Positions 9,104-17,083 of a DNA stretch of 64,000 nucleotides are shown here, in pieces. Numbering within the stretch: the stretch's first letter is position 1; each line of letters opens with the position of its first letter. The notes beneath the pieces were generated by a model. It searched no databases. It was given only the letters and a program-made list of their open reading frames with translations, and was not told where the DNA came from. This stretch comes from JANQTF01 sp041741415 (GTDB taxonomy: Bacteria; Bacteroidota; Bacteroidia; J057), in NCBI GenBank assembly GCA_041741415.1, contig JBGSKC010000028.1, forward strand, positions 1 to 64,000. Direction: 5' to 3'. Both the position numbers and the translations under genes were made by a program.

Positions 9104-9445
9104 ATCGGTTCCTGATGCCTCCACCATGGCCATGACTTTTCTACCCACATCTGATGGGCAGCAGAATCGGCATGGAAGTAGAAAAAATTGAAAAAAGTGT
9201 CGTGTCGCGTTCAGAAAAATACAATCCTAAGATGATTGTTTAATGGAAAAATCCTTATCGAGTTGATAGTTTTTTAATGAATTCTCAATAATTCAGCCCC
9301 TTTCAGGCAATTAAGAGAAGGCCCGCCGAATATGGCTGGATGTGCCTGAGGGTGAAAACCTGTCATGCCGGAATAGGCTCTTGGACGGAAACGAGGATTT
9401 CTGTAGCTTTTGGTTTCCATTGCCCCACGCCCAAACCCGCCCGAG
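9104..9445. other. Divergent intergenic region between gltB and the hydrolase gene
   Basis: About 340 bp holding the start regions of two divergent genes. The middle, about 9180-9300, is AT-rich as expected for promoters. A small inverted repeat ACAATC-N7-GATTGT lies at 9221-9239. No exact TAnnTTTG element was found for gltB; the nearest is TAGGATTG on the minus strand at 9229-9222. Confidence 0.5.
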
Positions 9446-10375
9446 ATGATGTCACTTCTTTCTTTGCTGGCCGGCCTGGCCTGTGCCGTCGGCGTTGCGC
9501 TGCTCATGTGGCAAATTGGCCACTGGGCCAGCCAATACATGATTCGGGAGCGAAATGCTCCTCCCGGAGTAGCCATGCTTCGCCCCCACCCCGACGGGGT
9601 TCAGGTGGCGATCCCGGGCGCTCAGGGCCAGATTCAGGCCTGGCATCGTGGCTCCGGACCCGCTGTCATTCTCGTCCCGGATGCCGGAGCAACCGCCGGA
9701 GCCATGCTCCCCCTCTGGACCCTCCTCGCAGGATATGGATACAGGGTCATTGCCTGGGAGTCGCCAGCCAGTTTAAGGGGCCAATCGCTGGAAGATGTAG
9801 TAGCAGATTTAGACTTGGTTATCAGGCATTTCCGCTTAAATCGACCCTTGCTTGCAGGCTGTGGCTGGGGTGCCTACGCTATGATTCAGCATCAGGCTGG
9901 CAGCATACAGGCACCGTCTGCTCAGGCCAGGGCCATGGTCGTAGTCTCAGGTTTTTCGGGCCAGGCTGTGCCCGCTTCCACCGGGAAATTTAGGCAAATA
10001 TTCCAAGCCTCCCTCGGCTACCAGCGCCGGCTCGCCGCCTTCGGTGAAGGAATCTCCACCGAAGCGCTTCAGGCCATTGGCATTCATTGCCAGCTCGACC
10101 CGGGCTCCTACCAGCGCCACGCTTTCCCCGAAATTTTTCCCTCTGCCCGCTACGCCCAGCTCGACCTGCCAACCTGGCTCCTTGCCAGCCGCAGCGATGA
10201 AATTCTCTCTCCCCTCCACACCCAACGACTCGCCGCTGCCCTGCCCCGGGCCGAGGTGCACTGGGCAACTGAAGGCGGTGGCCATATGCTCCACTGGGAG
10301 CGCCCGGGCTGGATCGTCGAGATCATCCGCGAAGCAGATGCCACCATCCGGCAGGCATCACTCGCCGCCTCCTGA
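9446..10375 (+). CDS. Membrane-anchored alpha/beta-hydrolase-fold protein lacking the serine nucleophile
   Basis: 309 aa. An N-terminal hydrophobic segment (SLLSLLAGLACAVGVALLMW) should anchor it in the membrane. The rest has alpha/beta-hydrolase layout: GSGPAVILVPDAG for the oxyanion-loop strand, LAGYGYRVIAWESP, then the nucleophile elbow, a late acid candidate in SRSDEILSP, and the C-terminal His in GGGHMLHWERP. The elbow reads AGCGWGAY where the family has G-x-S-x-G, so the catalytic Ser is Gly and a Cys sits one place earlier. It may be a non-catalytic fold member or use another nucleophile. ATG at 9446 is chosen over an upstream TTG because it starts at the anchor. It is divergent from gltB. 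Confidence 0.8.
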   Translation: MMSLLSLLAGLACAVGVALLMWQIGHWASQYMIRERNAPPGVAMLRPHPDGVQVAIPGAQGQIQAWHRGSGPAVILVPDAGATAGAMLPLWTLLAGYGYRVIAWESPASLRGQSLEDVVADLDLVIRHFRLNRPLLAGCGWGAYAMIQHQAGSIQAPSAQARAMVVVSGFSGQAVPASTGKFRQIFQASLGYQRRLAAFGEGISTEALQAIGIHCQLDPGSYQRHAFPEIFPSARYAQLDLPTWLLASRSDEILSPLHTQRLAAALPRAEVHWATEGGGHMLHWERPGWIVEIIREADATIRQASLAAS

Positions 10376-10403
10376 TTGCCGCAATCAACAGCCTTTTCTC
10401 CGT

Positions 10404-12632
10404 TTATGGGGTGAAAATGACAGCCAATGTCCAGCCCCGCCCGTCGCTCGGCCATACTGCAGGACCCGGGTAGATCGTGGGTCTTTTCGTAAAATAGGAC
10501 CTGTCAAGGGCATTGTTCAGGGAAAATTGAAGGGCTACCTGCTCGCTGGGCTGCCATTTTGCCTGGGCATCCAACAGATAGTAGGCCGGAACCACCCCGC
10601 GGCTGCCATTGGCATTTGGTGCTTCCGTGTTGATGGGGTCGGAGTAGGTTTTGCTCACATAGTGGAACAATACGCTGCCGCTCCACTGCTTCCAGGTTCC
10701 CTGCACGCCGTTTCGGGTGGTGAGGGCCGGGGTGCTTTCCACCTTGTTTCCGGCTAAATCAACATTCTGGCCTGAATTCAGCAGGCTGCCGTTAAGGTAA
10801 ACACCATCCATCCAGGCTGTGGCAGTAAACACCGACAAGCTTCCATCCTGGCGGTGGGCCAGCACCCATTCTCCATACAGCTCAATGCCCCGGGTTCTGG
10901 AATCGCCGATGTTTGTTTTCAAAAAGTAGGTACCTCCGCCCGCGTCTTCCATGGCCTGTGTCCCGATTCTGTTGCGATACTGAAGCTGAAAGGCTGTGAG
11001 GTTCAGCACCAGGGTACCATCTGCCCATTTGCCCTGAAACCCGAGTTCGGCATTGTCGCCAAAAGAGTTTGACAGGGTGGGGTCCACCACTTCCAGCGGA
11101 CTGGTAGGGAGCACTTCTCCCAGCACCACGGGCCGGTAGGCCTGCGACCAGCCACCAAAGAAGGAAATGTGGGAAGAAAGCCGGTAAGAAGAACTGACTC
11201 CCAGCAACACAAAACGGTGGGGTAGCTCGGTTTGCACTTGATCAGCCGGGACATTTCTCACCTCGCCAAACATGTTGGTCAGGCCGCGCTCAATGCGGAT
11301 GCCGGGAGAAACGCTGAATTTGGGCGTGAGCCAGGTGAGGTGTTCGGCAAAAAACGCAAGGTTGTCGGTTTTGTAGTGAACATCGCGGCCCCAGGAACCT
11401 GTGGTGAGCGTCAGGTCGTAATCGTTGCCTGTCGATCCCTGTCCTAACTGCCTGCGGTTGAGGTCGTTTCTGATGGCCCTGACGCCTGCAGCCAGATAGC
11501 TGGGTTTGCCAAAGGGCTGCCACCGTTGCAGTAGCCTCAGCTCGCTGGTGGCGCTGTTAAACCGGTCGATGTCTACCTGGCGGGGTGCATACTCGCCGGT
11601 TTGCCGGTTGAGGGTATCCCTTCTTTCTGGCCCGCCGATAAATTGCACGCTGCTCCGGTCGCCGATGATCTTGGAAATGCTCCAGTTCAGCTCGGTTTGA
11701 CGACTCATTTTCCAGCGAACCGACAGCGAGGGAACCGTGATGTCGGGGCTGTAGTAGTTGCGGCTTCTGGTGGCCTGGGTGGGATTTTCTGCGAACTGGG
11801 CGTCGGTGAGAGGACCGGGGATCTGGAACAGATAAGTGCTTCGGCCGACTTCTGTGGTAATGGTGAGGCCCTTAGCTACCTCAAAAATGAGCCGTCCATA
11901 CTGCGCCTGCGACCAGGAGTTGCTTCCCTGCCGGTAGCCATCGCTGCGCCTGCGATAATCGTAGAGTTGCCAGGTGAGCCTGCCTGCTTGGCCACCCACC
12001 TCGTTATAGCTGCTCAGCGTGTTCCAGGCACCCACGGCACTTTGGCCGCGATAACTGACCAGACGGCTGGTGTCGGGCTTGCGAACCACGTAGTTCATCA
12101 TGCCGCCAAACATCGCTCCATATTGCAGAGAGGCCGTTCCCCGAACCAACTCGATGCTCTCGATTGCCTCCAGCGGCGGGTTGTAATGGCTTGCCGGATA
12201 ACCATAAATGTCGGAGTTGAGCATAATGCCGTTTTGGCGCACATTCAGGTCCCAGCTCCGGTGCGGGTCCAGGCCACGGAGCGAAAGGTTCACCTGGTTG
12301 CCGGAACCATCCATGTCGTAGGCAAAAGCGCCGGGAACTTTGGCGAATACCTGCCTGACAGCCTTCTCGGGCTGGCTTGCCGATGAGCGCTCAAGGGAGA
12401 TGCGCTGGGTCGATTTTCCCGCCATCAAAAAGCCCTGATGGATGTCGGGAAGGGTGTCGATGGCCTGAAACTGGTTCTTCCATCCAAGAATCCTCACCTC
12501 CTGTAATTGCTTGATTTCCAGGCTATCAGATTGCTGTGCAAATGCAATTACAGGTAACAAGGGCATCAGCAGCAGCAGCAGGCCCAGTGGCAAATGAGGT
12601 CTGACATTGCCAGAAAAAGAAAAAACATTCAT
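10404..12632 (-). CDS. TonB-dependent outer-membrane receptor, FecA-like
   Basis: 742 aa from the ATG at 12632. A signal peptide (hydrophobic LPLGLLLLLMPLLPVIAFAQ) is followed by a TonB-box-like LQEVRILG, a plug domain with RGLDPHRSWDLNVRQNG and the conserved IESIELVRGTASLQYGAMFGG, and then a 22-strand-type barrel to the end. The RSWDLNVRQNG and GYPASHYNPP segments match the group annotated as Fe(3+)-dicitrate (FecA-type) receptors in Bacteroidota. It should import an iron chelate or similar ligand across the outer membrane using TonB energy. No sigma/anti-sigma pair or binding protein is next to it, and no N-terminal signalling domain is seen, so the ligand is unproven. A GTG at 12656 would add eight residues. 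Confidence 0.9.
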   Translation of the reverse strand: MNVFSFSGNVRPHLPLGLLLLLMPLLPVIAFAQQSDSLEIKQLQEVRILGWKNQFQAIDTLPDIHQGFLMAGKSTQRISLERSSASQPEKAVRQVFAKVPGAFAYDMDGSGNQVNLSLRGLDPHRSWDLNVRQNGIMLNSDIYGYPASHYNPPLEAIESIELVRGTASLQYGAMFGGMMNYVVRKPDTSRLVSYRGQSAVGAWNTLSSYNEVGGQAGRLTWQLYDYRRRSDGYRQGSNSWSQAQYGRLIFEVAKGLTITTEVGRSTYLFQIPGPLTDAQFAENPTQATRSRNYYSPDITVPSLSVRWKMSRQTELNWSISKIIGDRSSVQFIGGPERRDTLNRQTGEYAPRQVDIDRFNSATSELRLLQRWQPFGKPSYLAAGVRAIRNDLNRRQLGQGSTGNDYDLTLTTGSWGRDVHYKTDNLAFFAEHLTWLTPKFSVSPGIRIERGLTNMFGEVRNVPADQVQTELPHRFVLLGVSSSYRLSSHISFFGGWSQAYRPVVLGEVLPTSPLEVVDPTLSNSFGDNAELGFQGKWADGTLVLNLTAFQLQYRNRIGTQAMEDAGGGTYFLKTNIGDSRTRGIELYGEWVLAHRQDGSLSVFTATAWMDGVYLNGSLLNSGQNVDLAGNKVESTPALTTRNGVQGTWKQWSGSVLFHYVSKTYSDPINTEAPNANGSRGVVPAYYLLDAQAKWQPSEQVALQFSLNNALDRSYFTKRPTIYPGPAVWPSDGRGWTLAVIFTP

Positions 12633-12835
12633 TGCAATCGGGATTGGAATACGCACAGCAAAGGTAGAGGAAAGGAAAATGTGCTTTGGCTAATGAAGAG
12701 TTAAAAGGCCCTGCGCATGGTTAAATCTTCCTTAACCGGCAGGAAAAACGCAGGGGAGAAAGGACGTTCTGCCGCGGAGGATTTCTTACCTTGGGAGGCA
12801 TTCATTTTTATCCTTCGACGCCTGTTCCAATCCTC

Positions 12836-14098
12836 ATGAAGCCTCTTCTCCTCACCTCCATTCGCCACCTCTACACCATCGACGAGCAAGGGCGTTCCTG
12901 TCTTCGCGGAGCTGAGATGGCAGCTCCAGACCGCCGCGACAACGCTTTTCTGTTCGTGGAAGCAGGCAAAGTAACCGCTGCGGGAAGCATGGAAGACCTT
13001 CAGCCCGGCGATTTCCCTGATGCTGCCCGGATTGATTGCAGCGACAGGCTGGTGCTGCCGGGCTTTATCGACAGCCACACCCACCTGGTGTATCCCCGCA
13101 GCCGCCACGAAGAGTTTGTGGATCGCATCCAGGGTCTGAGTTATGAGGAAATTGGCCTGAAAGGCGGCGGCATCCTCAACAGCGCCCGCCACACGGCCCT
13201 GCTGAGTGAGGAAGAGCTTTATCGCCAGGCCGAAGCCCGGGTATGGGAGATTTTGCAGCTTGGCACCACCACTGTGGAGATCAAAAGCGGCTACGGCCTC
13301 AATCTCGAAACGGAGCTGCGCCTGCTGCGGGTGGCCCGCGAACTTGGGCGAAGGCTGCCAATTCGCGTTAAAACGACCTTTCTTGGAGCCCACGCCATTC
13401 CGGCAGAATACAAATCCCGCCGCAGGGAATACCTCGACCTGATCATTCACCAAATGCTCCCGGCAGTGGCCGGGGAGGGCCTTGCCGATTTCATGGATGT
13501 GTTCTGCGACAGGGGATATTTCACCCCTGAGGAAACGATTGAATTGCTCCTTGCCGCTGATGCCTATGAACTTCCCGGAAAAATTCACGCCAATGAGCTG
13601 GGCCGCACAGGTGGCGTGCAGGCGGGCGTAGCTGCCGGGGCCTACTCGGTGGATCATCTCGAAGCCTGTGGCCCGGAGGAAATTGAAGCCCTTCGCGATA
13701 CAGATACAGTGCCCTGCCTGCTGCCTTCGGTCGCATTTTTTCTGGGCATTCCCTACGCGCCAGCCAGGGGCCTCATCGAAGCCGACTTGCCCGTGGCCCT
13801 GGCCAGCGACTACAACCCAGGCTCCTCGCCGGGAGGAAGCATGCCCTTTGTAATGTCGCTGGCCTGCACCCAGCTTCGGATGTTGCCAGAGGAAGCCTTA
13901 TCTGCCATGACGATCAATGCTGCATTTTCCATGCGATTAACCCCGGGGTTGGGCACCTTAGCACCCGGCGCAGAGGCGGATTTTCTCATTACCCGGCCCA
14001 TGGATTCGCTTGCACAGATTCCTTACGGCTATGCGAGTCGCCATATCGACCGGGTTTTCATCGCCGGAGAAGAGATTCAGGTGCCGGCAGGGCTTTAG
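12836..14098 (+). CDS. hutI: Imidazolonepropionase
   Basis: 420 aa amidohydrolase that hydrolyses 4-imidazolone-5-propanoate to N-formimino-L-glutamate in histidine breakdown. Visible are the metal-binding DSHTHLVYPRSRHEEF, the substrate-binding TVEIKSGYGL, FLGAHAIPAEYK, the zinc ligand His in KIHANELG, HLEACGPEE, and the catalytic Asp in LASDYNPGSSPGGSM. These are diagnostic for HutI. The ATG at 12836 gives the normal MKPLLLT start; the frame is open further upstream but out of family length. No hutH, hutU or hutG is in the window, so the rest of the pathway must be elsewhere. Its stop overlaps the stop of the convergent stress-protein gene. Confidence 0.96.
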   Translation: MKPLLLTSIRHLYTIDEQGRSCLRGAEMAAPDRRDNAFLFVEAGKVTAAGSMEDLQPGDFPDAARIDCSDRLVLPGFIDSHTHLVYPRSRHEEFVDRIQGLSYEEIGLKGGGILNSARHTALLSEEELYRQAEARVWEILQLGTTTVEIKSGYGLNLETELRLLRVARELGRRLPIRVKTTFLGAHAIPAEYKSRRREYLDLIIHQMLPAVAGEGLADFMDVFCDRGYFTPEETIELLLAADAYELPGKIHANELGRTGGVQAGVAAGAYSVDHLEACGPEEIEALRDTDTVPCLLPSVAFFLGIPYAPARGLIEADLPVALASDYNPGSSPGGSMPFVMSLACTQLRMLPEEALSAMTINAAFSMRLTPGLGTLAPGAEADFLITRPMDSLAQIPYGYASRHIDRVFIAGEEIQVPAGL

Positions 14099-14955
14099 CG
14101 CTGCCCGGTTTCCGAGAGTTCCCGGGCCATGGGAAACACCCATAGCGGAACCTGGGTTCGGCGGGCCATTTCCTTGGTCACGCTGCTGTGAAACCAGCGG
14201 CCAAACATTCCCCGCAGGTGCGTGCGCATAGCAAGCAGGTTGCTGCCCCTGTTTTCTACCTGCTCCATCAGCCCATCGACCACTTCATTCCCCACCACCT
14301 GCACCCATTCCAGGTTTTCGACGCCCTCAAGTGACTGGCAATTTTGCTGGAAATGGCGGTAGCGAAGCTCTTCTTCGACATTTGCCTCCTCAGTGATGTG
14401 GATGCACTGCACTTTGCCTTTCCAGGGTTTCACAAGGTCGAGCAGGCGCTGGATCACAGGAAGGTCGTCTTCCAGCAAATCGGAGGCGAAGATCACGTGA
14501 TCAAATGAGTGAATGTCAGCCTGGGCAGGCACCACCAGCACTTCGCGGGGAATTCGCTGAAGAACTGCAGAGGTGGTGCTTCCGAAGATTTTTTTTGCCA
14601 ATGGATTTCCACCTCTCATGCCCATCACCACGAGGTCGGCGTTAATTTCTTCAGCCACGCTGAGGATAGTCTCCACAGAGCCGCCGAGATCCGCACGAAA
14701 GCTCACGGTTACCTGGGCAAGGGCTTCCTGGGAGAGGGTGAGGAGCATTTCCTGAAAATGCCTTTGTGCGATGGATTCCAGCTGGGTGGTGAGGTCTTCC
14801 TCCATGGTGACAACCATATAAGGCTCGGGCACAGCAGGCAAATAAGCGTGCATCGCCACAAGTTCGGCGTGGTTTGCGCGGGCCAGTTCAACGGCATGGG
14901 CCATGCTGTGAGCCGAAACAGGGGAAAAGTCGATGGGAACGAGGATCTTGTTCAT
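14095..14955 (-). CDS. Universal stress protein, two tandem UspA domains
   Basis: 286 aa with two UspA-type domains. The first starts MNKILVPIDFSPVSAHSMAH and carries an intact ATP-binding signature G-x2-G-x9-G-S/T in GMRGGNPLAKKIFGST at about residues 126-141, so it probably binds ATP. The second begins near residue 155 (DHVIFASDL) and ends FGRWFHSSVTKEMARRTQVP, a less conserved copy. Cytoplasmic, usually linked to stress or energy limitation. It sits 33 bp downstream of a second usp gene on the same strand, so the two are probably one transcript. The ATG at 14955 is chosen over a TTG two codons earlier. Confidence 0.93.
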   Translation of the reverse strand: MNKILVPIDFSPVSAHSMAHAVELARANHAELVAMHAYLPAVPEPYMVVTMEEDLTTQLESIAQRHFQEMLLTLSQEALAQVTVSFRADLGGSVETILSVAEEINADLVVMGMRGGNPLAKKIFGSTTSAVLQRIPREVLVVPAQADIHSFDHVIFASDLLEDDLPVIQRLLDLVKPWKGKVQCIHITEEANVEEELRYRHFQQNCQSLEGVENLEWVQVVGNEVVDGLMEQVENRGSNLLAMRTHLRGMFGRWFHSSVTKEMARRTQVPLWVFPMARELSETGQR

Positions 14956-14988
14956 GGCCAATGATTTGGGGGTGAATGAAGAGAAGGA

Positions 14989-15816
14989 TCAGGCCTTCAC
15001 GGCCAGCACGGGTACATCAGATTCGAGTACCATTTGCTGGGTAACGCTTTTTTTCCAGAGGCGTTGGGGAAAATAGCGTTCGTGTGGCTGCAAGGCCAGG
15101 ATGTCGACTTGCTCGTCGCGGACAAACTGCTTGAGGCCGTCGATCACCCTGGTGTGGTGAACGACCTTGAGCGGAATGGCGTCGAATTCCATGTCGGGTG
15201 CCAGCATGTCTTCCTGCCAGATCAGATCGGCATGAATGAGGGGTTTGGTTTCGACATGAATACAGACAATTTCGGCATTGAGGGCATGGGCAAGCTGGTT
15301 GAGGCTGTAAAAGATTTTGAGGTGCTTTTCGCGAAAATCGGTGGCATAGGCAATCCGTCGCACATCTCCATATTCGATCCCAGGAGGCACAGCCAGCACC
15401 GGGCAGCGGGCATGGAGCATGATTTCTGAAGTAGTGGAGCCAAAAAAATGTTCTACCGCATTGGTTGCCCCCGATGTGCCCATCACGATCAGGTCGGGCT
15501 CCTCTGCCTGGCAAAGCTGGAGGATTTGATCTCGCGCATACCCAAACAAAAACGTCACCCGAAGAGGAACCCGCTTGCCCGTTCTGCGCATCAGGGTTTC
15601 GACATATTTCATCCCTTGTTCTTCTGCCTCACGAAAATCGCTGGCATTCAACGCTTTGGAAATATGGAAAGGCAGCAGGTCCGTTTCGAGAAGCTGCTTG
15701 TCGAATACGTGAAGCACCTGAATTTCTGCCCCCATCCGATGCGCCATCTGGATGGAAAAAGCCAATGCCTGGTTGGCAACAGGAGAAAAATCGGTAGGGA
15801 ATAGGATTTTTTTCAT
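14989..15816 (-). CDS. Universal stress protein, two tandem UspA domains
   Basis: 275 aa. N-terminal domain starts MKKILFPTDFSPVANQALAF and has the ATP-binding pattern in GTSGATNAVEHFFGST. The second domain starts near GDVRRIAYATDFREKHLKIF and ends LWKKSVTQQMVLESDVPVLAV. It is a paralogue of the neighbour just downstream; the pair probably arose by tandem duplication. ATG at 15816 is supported by GGAAGT a few bases before it and by the family's start at MKKIL; upstream codons in frame would add an untypical leader. Confidence 0.93.
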   Translation of the reverse strand: MKKILFPTDFSPVANQALAFSIQMAHRMGAEIQVLHVFDKQLLETDLLPFHISKALNASDFREAEEQGMKYVETLMRRTGKRVPLRVTFLFGYARDQILQLCQAEEPDLIVMGTSGATNAVEHFFGSTTSEIMLHARCPVLAVPPGIEYGDVRRIAYATDFREKHLKIFYSLNQLAHALNAEIVCIHVETKPLIHADLIWQEDMLAPDMEFDAIPLKVVHHTRVIDGLKQFVRDEQVDILALQPHERYFPQRLWKKSVTQQMVLESDVPVLAVKA

Positions 15817-15928
15817 ACGTACTTCCACTGTCTGTCTGTTTAAGGGTGGGCTAAGGCTCCCGAACCCAATCTGTTTGTTCGACAAGCATATTCAAAAGAC
15901 AGAGGTCATCCACCAGGCTGATTTTTCT

Positions 15929-16927
15929 TTATCCCACATTGGCAAGTTCCTGGTCACGGTCCATTTCTTTCAACCAGCCAGCCAGCAAAGACAGGGTGGA
16001 AACGGCCCTGTGTTTTTGAGCAGCATCTGTGAGCACTGCCTGCTGGTTGGTGATCAATACGTTGGGGCGGCGGGCCAGGCGCAGCACAGTTTCTGAGTTG
16101 GGGTCTTCGTGGAGAAGGTCGTGCTGGGTGCATGTTTTTTCCTCAGGAAAGAGGTCCCAGCCAAAATAGCCCAGGTGGCCGCTGTCGAGGGCCTCTTCAA
16201 CAGCCTCCATGTCCAGGATTTCAGGCCGCCCCACATGGATGACCATGCTACCCCGTGGCAGGGTTTTGAGGGCATTGGCGTTGAGCAGGTGGGTGGTTTG
16301 CATGGTGAGTGGCAGGTGAATGAAGAGAACCTGAGTCCTTGCCAGCAGGATGTCCCAGTCAGCAAAATAGACTTCGTACCGCCGGGCAAAGGCCTGATCG
16401 GGCTGGGGGTCCCAGGCCAGCAGGCGGGCACCAAAGCCATGCAAAATGCGGGCAGTTACCTTGCCCACTTCTTCGAGGCCAAGGATACCGATGGTTTGCT
16501 GGTGAACGTCGAACCCCCGGAGGCCGCTGCGGTCAACATTGCCGTGGGTAATGCGGTGGTTAGCCTCCACCAAATGCCGGTTGAGGGCCAGCATCAGGGC
16601 GATAGCATGTTCGGCCACAGCATTTGGTGACCTGGCAGGAATGCCCACCACCGTGAGGCCCAATCGCCGTGCCATGGGAAGGTCCCATTCTGATGCCCAT
16701 TCGCTTCCAAGGATCAGGTATTCAATGCCTTCGCGGGCCATGGCCACCATCAGGTCGCGCTGACGCCCTCTGGCCGGGCACGCACAAATCACGCTGTGCC
16801 CGGCAGCCTTGCTCACAGCCTCGGGCGTCAGTTCGTCTTCCAGAAACAGAAACTCGTGCTGACCGGCCCCCAGGCCCAGCAGTTCGGCAGAGCCAAATCG
16901 GGATGCATTATAAACAGCGACGCGCAT
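15929..16927 (-). CDS. D-2-hydroxyacid dehydrogenase homologue with altered active site
   Basis: 332 aa, closest in pattern to D-lactate dehydrogenase (LdhA group): RSPNAVAEHAIALMLALNRH, then the Rossmann segment TIGILGLEEVGKVTARILHG and LLAWDPQP, the catalytic Arg in MVIHVGRPEILD and the acidic WDLFPEEK. Two family hallmarks are changed. The usual GTGKIG-type glycine loop is GLEEVG, and the catalytic His of the family's TGHQA is Gln (LITNQQAVLT). It may bind NAD weakly, act on another substrate, or be non-catalytic. The ATG at 16927 follows AAGG and gives the family start MRVAVYNA. Same strand as the symporter upstream (156-bp gap); co-transcription possible. Confidence 0.8.
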   Translation of the reverse strand: MRVAVYNASRFGSAELLGLGAGQHEFLFLEDELTPEAVSKAAGHSVICACPARGRQRDLMVAMAREGIEYLILGSEWASEWDLPMARRLGLTVVGIPARSPNAVAEHAIALMLALNRHLVEANHRITHGNVDRSGLRGFDVHQQTIGILGLEEVGKVTARILHGFGARLLAWDPQPDQAFARRYEVYFADWDILLARTQVLFIHLPLTMQTTHLLNANALKTLPRGSMVIHVGRPEILDMEAVEEALDSGHLGYFGWDLFPEEKTCTQHDLLHEDPNSETVLRLARRPNVLITNQQAVLTDAAQKHRAVSTLSLLAGWLKEMDRDQELANVG

Positions 16928-17083
16928 GACCTTGATAATATCGATGATGCACGCAAGGTAGGGCAGGCATATCCGAAAAGCTCTGCCATTTCGCAGGCTC
17001 CCGGGTGACAATCAGCACTGTGCCCACAAACTGCCAAGCCAGCCCGGCTTTCCGGCTTGTGCCCGCAATGTTGTCAGTGCGGC

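Noticed and set aside
9221..9239. Operator-like dyad ACAATC-N7-GATTGT before gltB
   Set aside because: Only 6 bp per arm in AT-rich DNA; chance occurrence is likely and no regulator is known.
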